DNA of 7,056 nucleotides from Gemmatimonadota bacterium (lineage in GTDB: Bacteria; Gemmatimonadota; Gemmatimonadetes; Gemmatimonadales; GWC2-71-9), in NCBI GenBank assembly GCA_003222235.1, contig QHVD01000151.1:15594-22649 (forward strand), in the 5' to 3' direction. Below are positions 6,695 through 7,056 of this stretch, piece by piece. Below the pieces are notes generated by a model. That model was not told the origin of the DNA and made no database searches. It saw only the letters and a program-made list of their open reading frames with translations. Position 1 is the stretch's first letter, and each line of letters starts with the position of its first letter. The translations under genes and the position numbers were made by a program.

Positions 6695-7056
6695 ATGGAC
6701 TCCGCGGACCGCGTCCACGCGGCGGTGAGACGCCCCAGGGCCGTCGCGGCGCCAACCACCGGCACCCAGCACAGCCGCGCGGCGGCACTCCAGTTGGCGG
6801 ACCGCAGCCCGGCCACGAGCTGTTGGAAGTACAGCTCCCCGTTCACGCGGAGCGCTGGGAACCGATACGCGCCCCGCGCGAACTCTACGCGGCCCCACCT
6901 TTCGAGGGGTAAGGCCCGGCGCACCGGCGGCGGCACCAGCGGCGCTCCGGGTCGGTCGCGACGAATCTGCTCGACGTAGCCAAGGTAGCAGCCCAGGCTG
7001 CAGAGGACACCCATGCGGCGGGCCGTGCCGAGGATGTAGTCCCAGTCGAGCGCATC
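6691..7056 (-). CDS. Probable nucleotidyltransferase-family protein (NTP_transf_5-like), C-terminal part only
   Basis: The frame is open from the high edge of the window and ends at TGA 6693-6691, giving 121 visible residues. It starts DALDWDYILGTARRMGVLCSL, a pattern I associate with the helical C-terminal part of the uncharacterised nucleotidyltransferase family often encoded in exopolysaccharide/exosortase clusters. It continues with a basic FARGAYRFPALRVNG segment and a Trp/Ala-rich end. The catalytic N-terminal part lies outside the window, so the assignment rests on overall resemblance and context. The stop overlaps the LhgO start by 4 nt, indicating a shared transcript and translational coupling. 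An internal ATG at 7014 exists, but coding continues upstream of it. Confidence 0.5.
   Translation of the reverse strand, partial: DALDWDYILGTARRMGVLCSLGCYLGYVEQIRRDRPGAPLVPPPVRRALPLERWGRVEFARGAYRFPALRVNGELYFQQLVAGLRSANWSAAARLCWVPVVGAATALGRLTAAWTRSAESI
6700..6703 (-). promoter_or_regulatory. Ribosome binding site for the LhgO-family gene
   Basis: GGAG on the minus strand, 5 nt upstream of ATG 6694, inside the end of the preceding nucleotidyltransferase frame. It supports the chosen start, as does the ATGA overlap (6694-6691) with the preceding stop codon. Confidence 0.5.

Overview
The window is 7,056 bp of very GC-rich bacterial DNA, about two thirds G+C or more by eye. It is coding almost end to end, and every gene I can support lies on the minus strand, so transcription runs from high to low coordinates. 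I found no RNA gene, CRISPR array, transposase, promoter or terminator. The content looks like the inside of a surface-polysaccharide or glycoconjugate cluster of an environmental, uncultured-type bacterium. I cannot name the phylum from sequence alone.

In order of transcription: (1) 7056-6691, the C-terminal end of a probable nucleotidyltransferase-family protein that enters at the window edge. (2) 6694-5542, an FAD-dependent oxidoreductase of the L-2-hydroxyglutarate oxidase (LhgO) family. It is broken by two separate internal deletions, each of which shifts the frame. (3) 5545-3305, an open frame with a near-complete ATP-grasp carboxylate-amine ligase fused to an NAD-dependent epimerase/dehydratase that has lost its C-terminus. 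(4) 3468-1069, an open frame that begins with a second copy of the ATP-grasp tail, continues as a GT4-type glycosyltransferase and ends as a FemAB/Acetyltransf_6-type GNAT acyltransferase. (5) 1066-1, a second, different ATP-grasp ligase that leaves the window at its low edge.

The genes are packed as one operon. ATGA overlaps join 1 to 2 and (the original stop of) 2 to 3, and only 2 bp separate 4 from 5. A plausible joint role is decorating a sugar or glycolipid: a glycosyltransferase, a sugar-modifying epimerase, two ligases that could form amide bonds to the glycan or its precursor, an acyltransferase and a redox enzyme. The substrate cannot be read from the sequence.

The most striking structure is a perfect 116-bp direct repeat (3353-3468 and 4428-4543) that flanks the epimerase. 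Removing one repeat copy plus the epimerase (1,075 bp) would leave one continuous in-frame gene of 1,133 codons: ATP-grasp, then glycosyltransferase, then acyltransferase. The epimerase therefore looks inserted into an ATP-grasp gene, either by homologous (Campbell-like) integration or tandem rearrangement in a real genome, or by an assembly-graph loop in a metagenome. The doubly deleted LhgO gene next door makes it important to test assembly fidelity before drawing biology from this locus.
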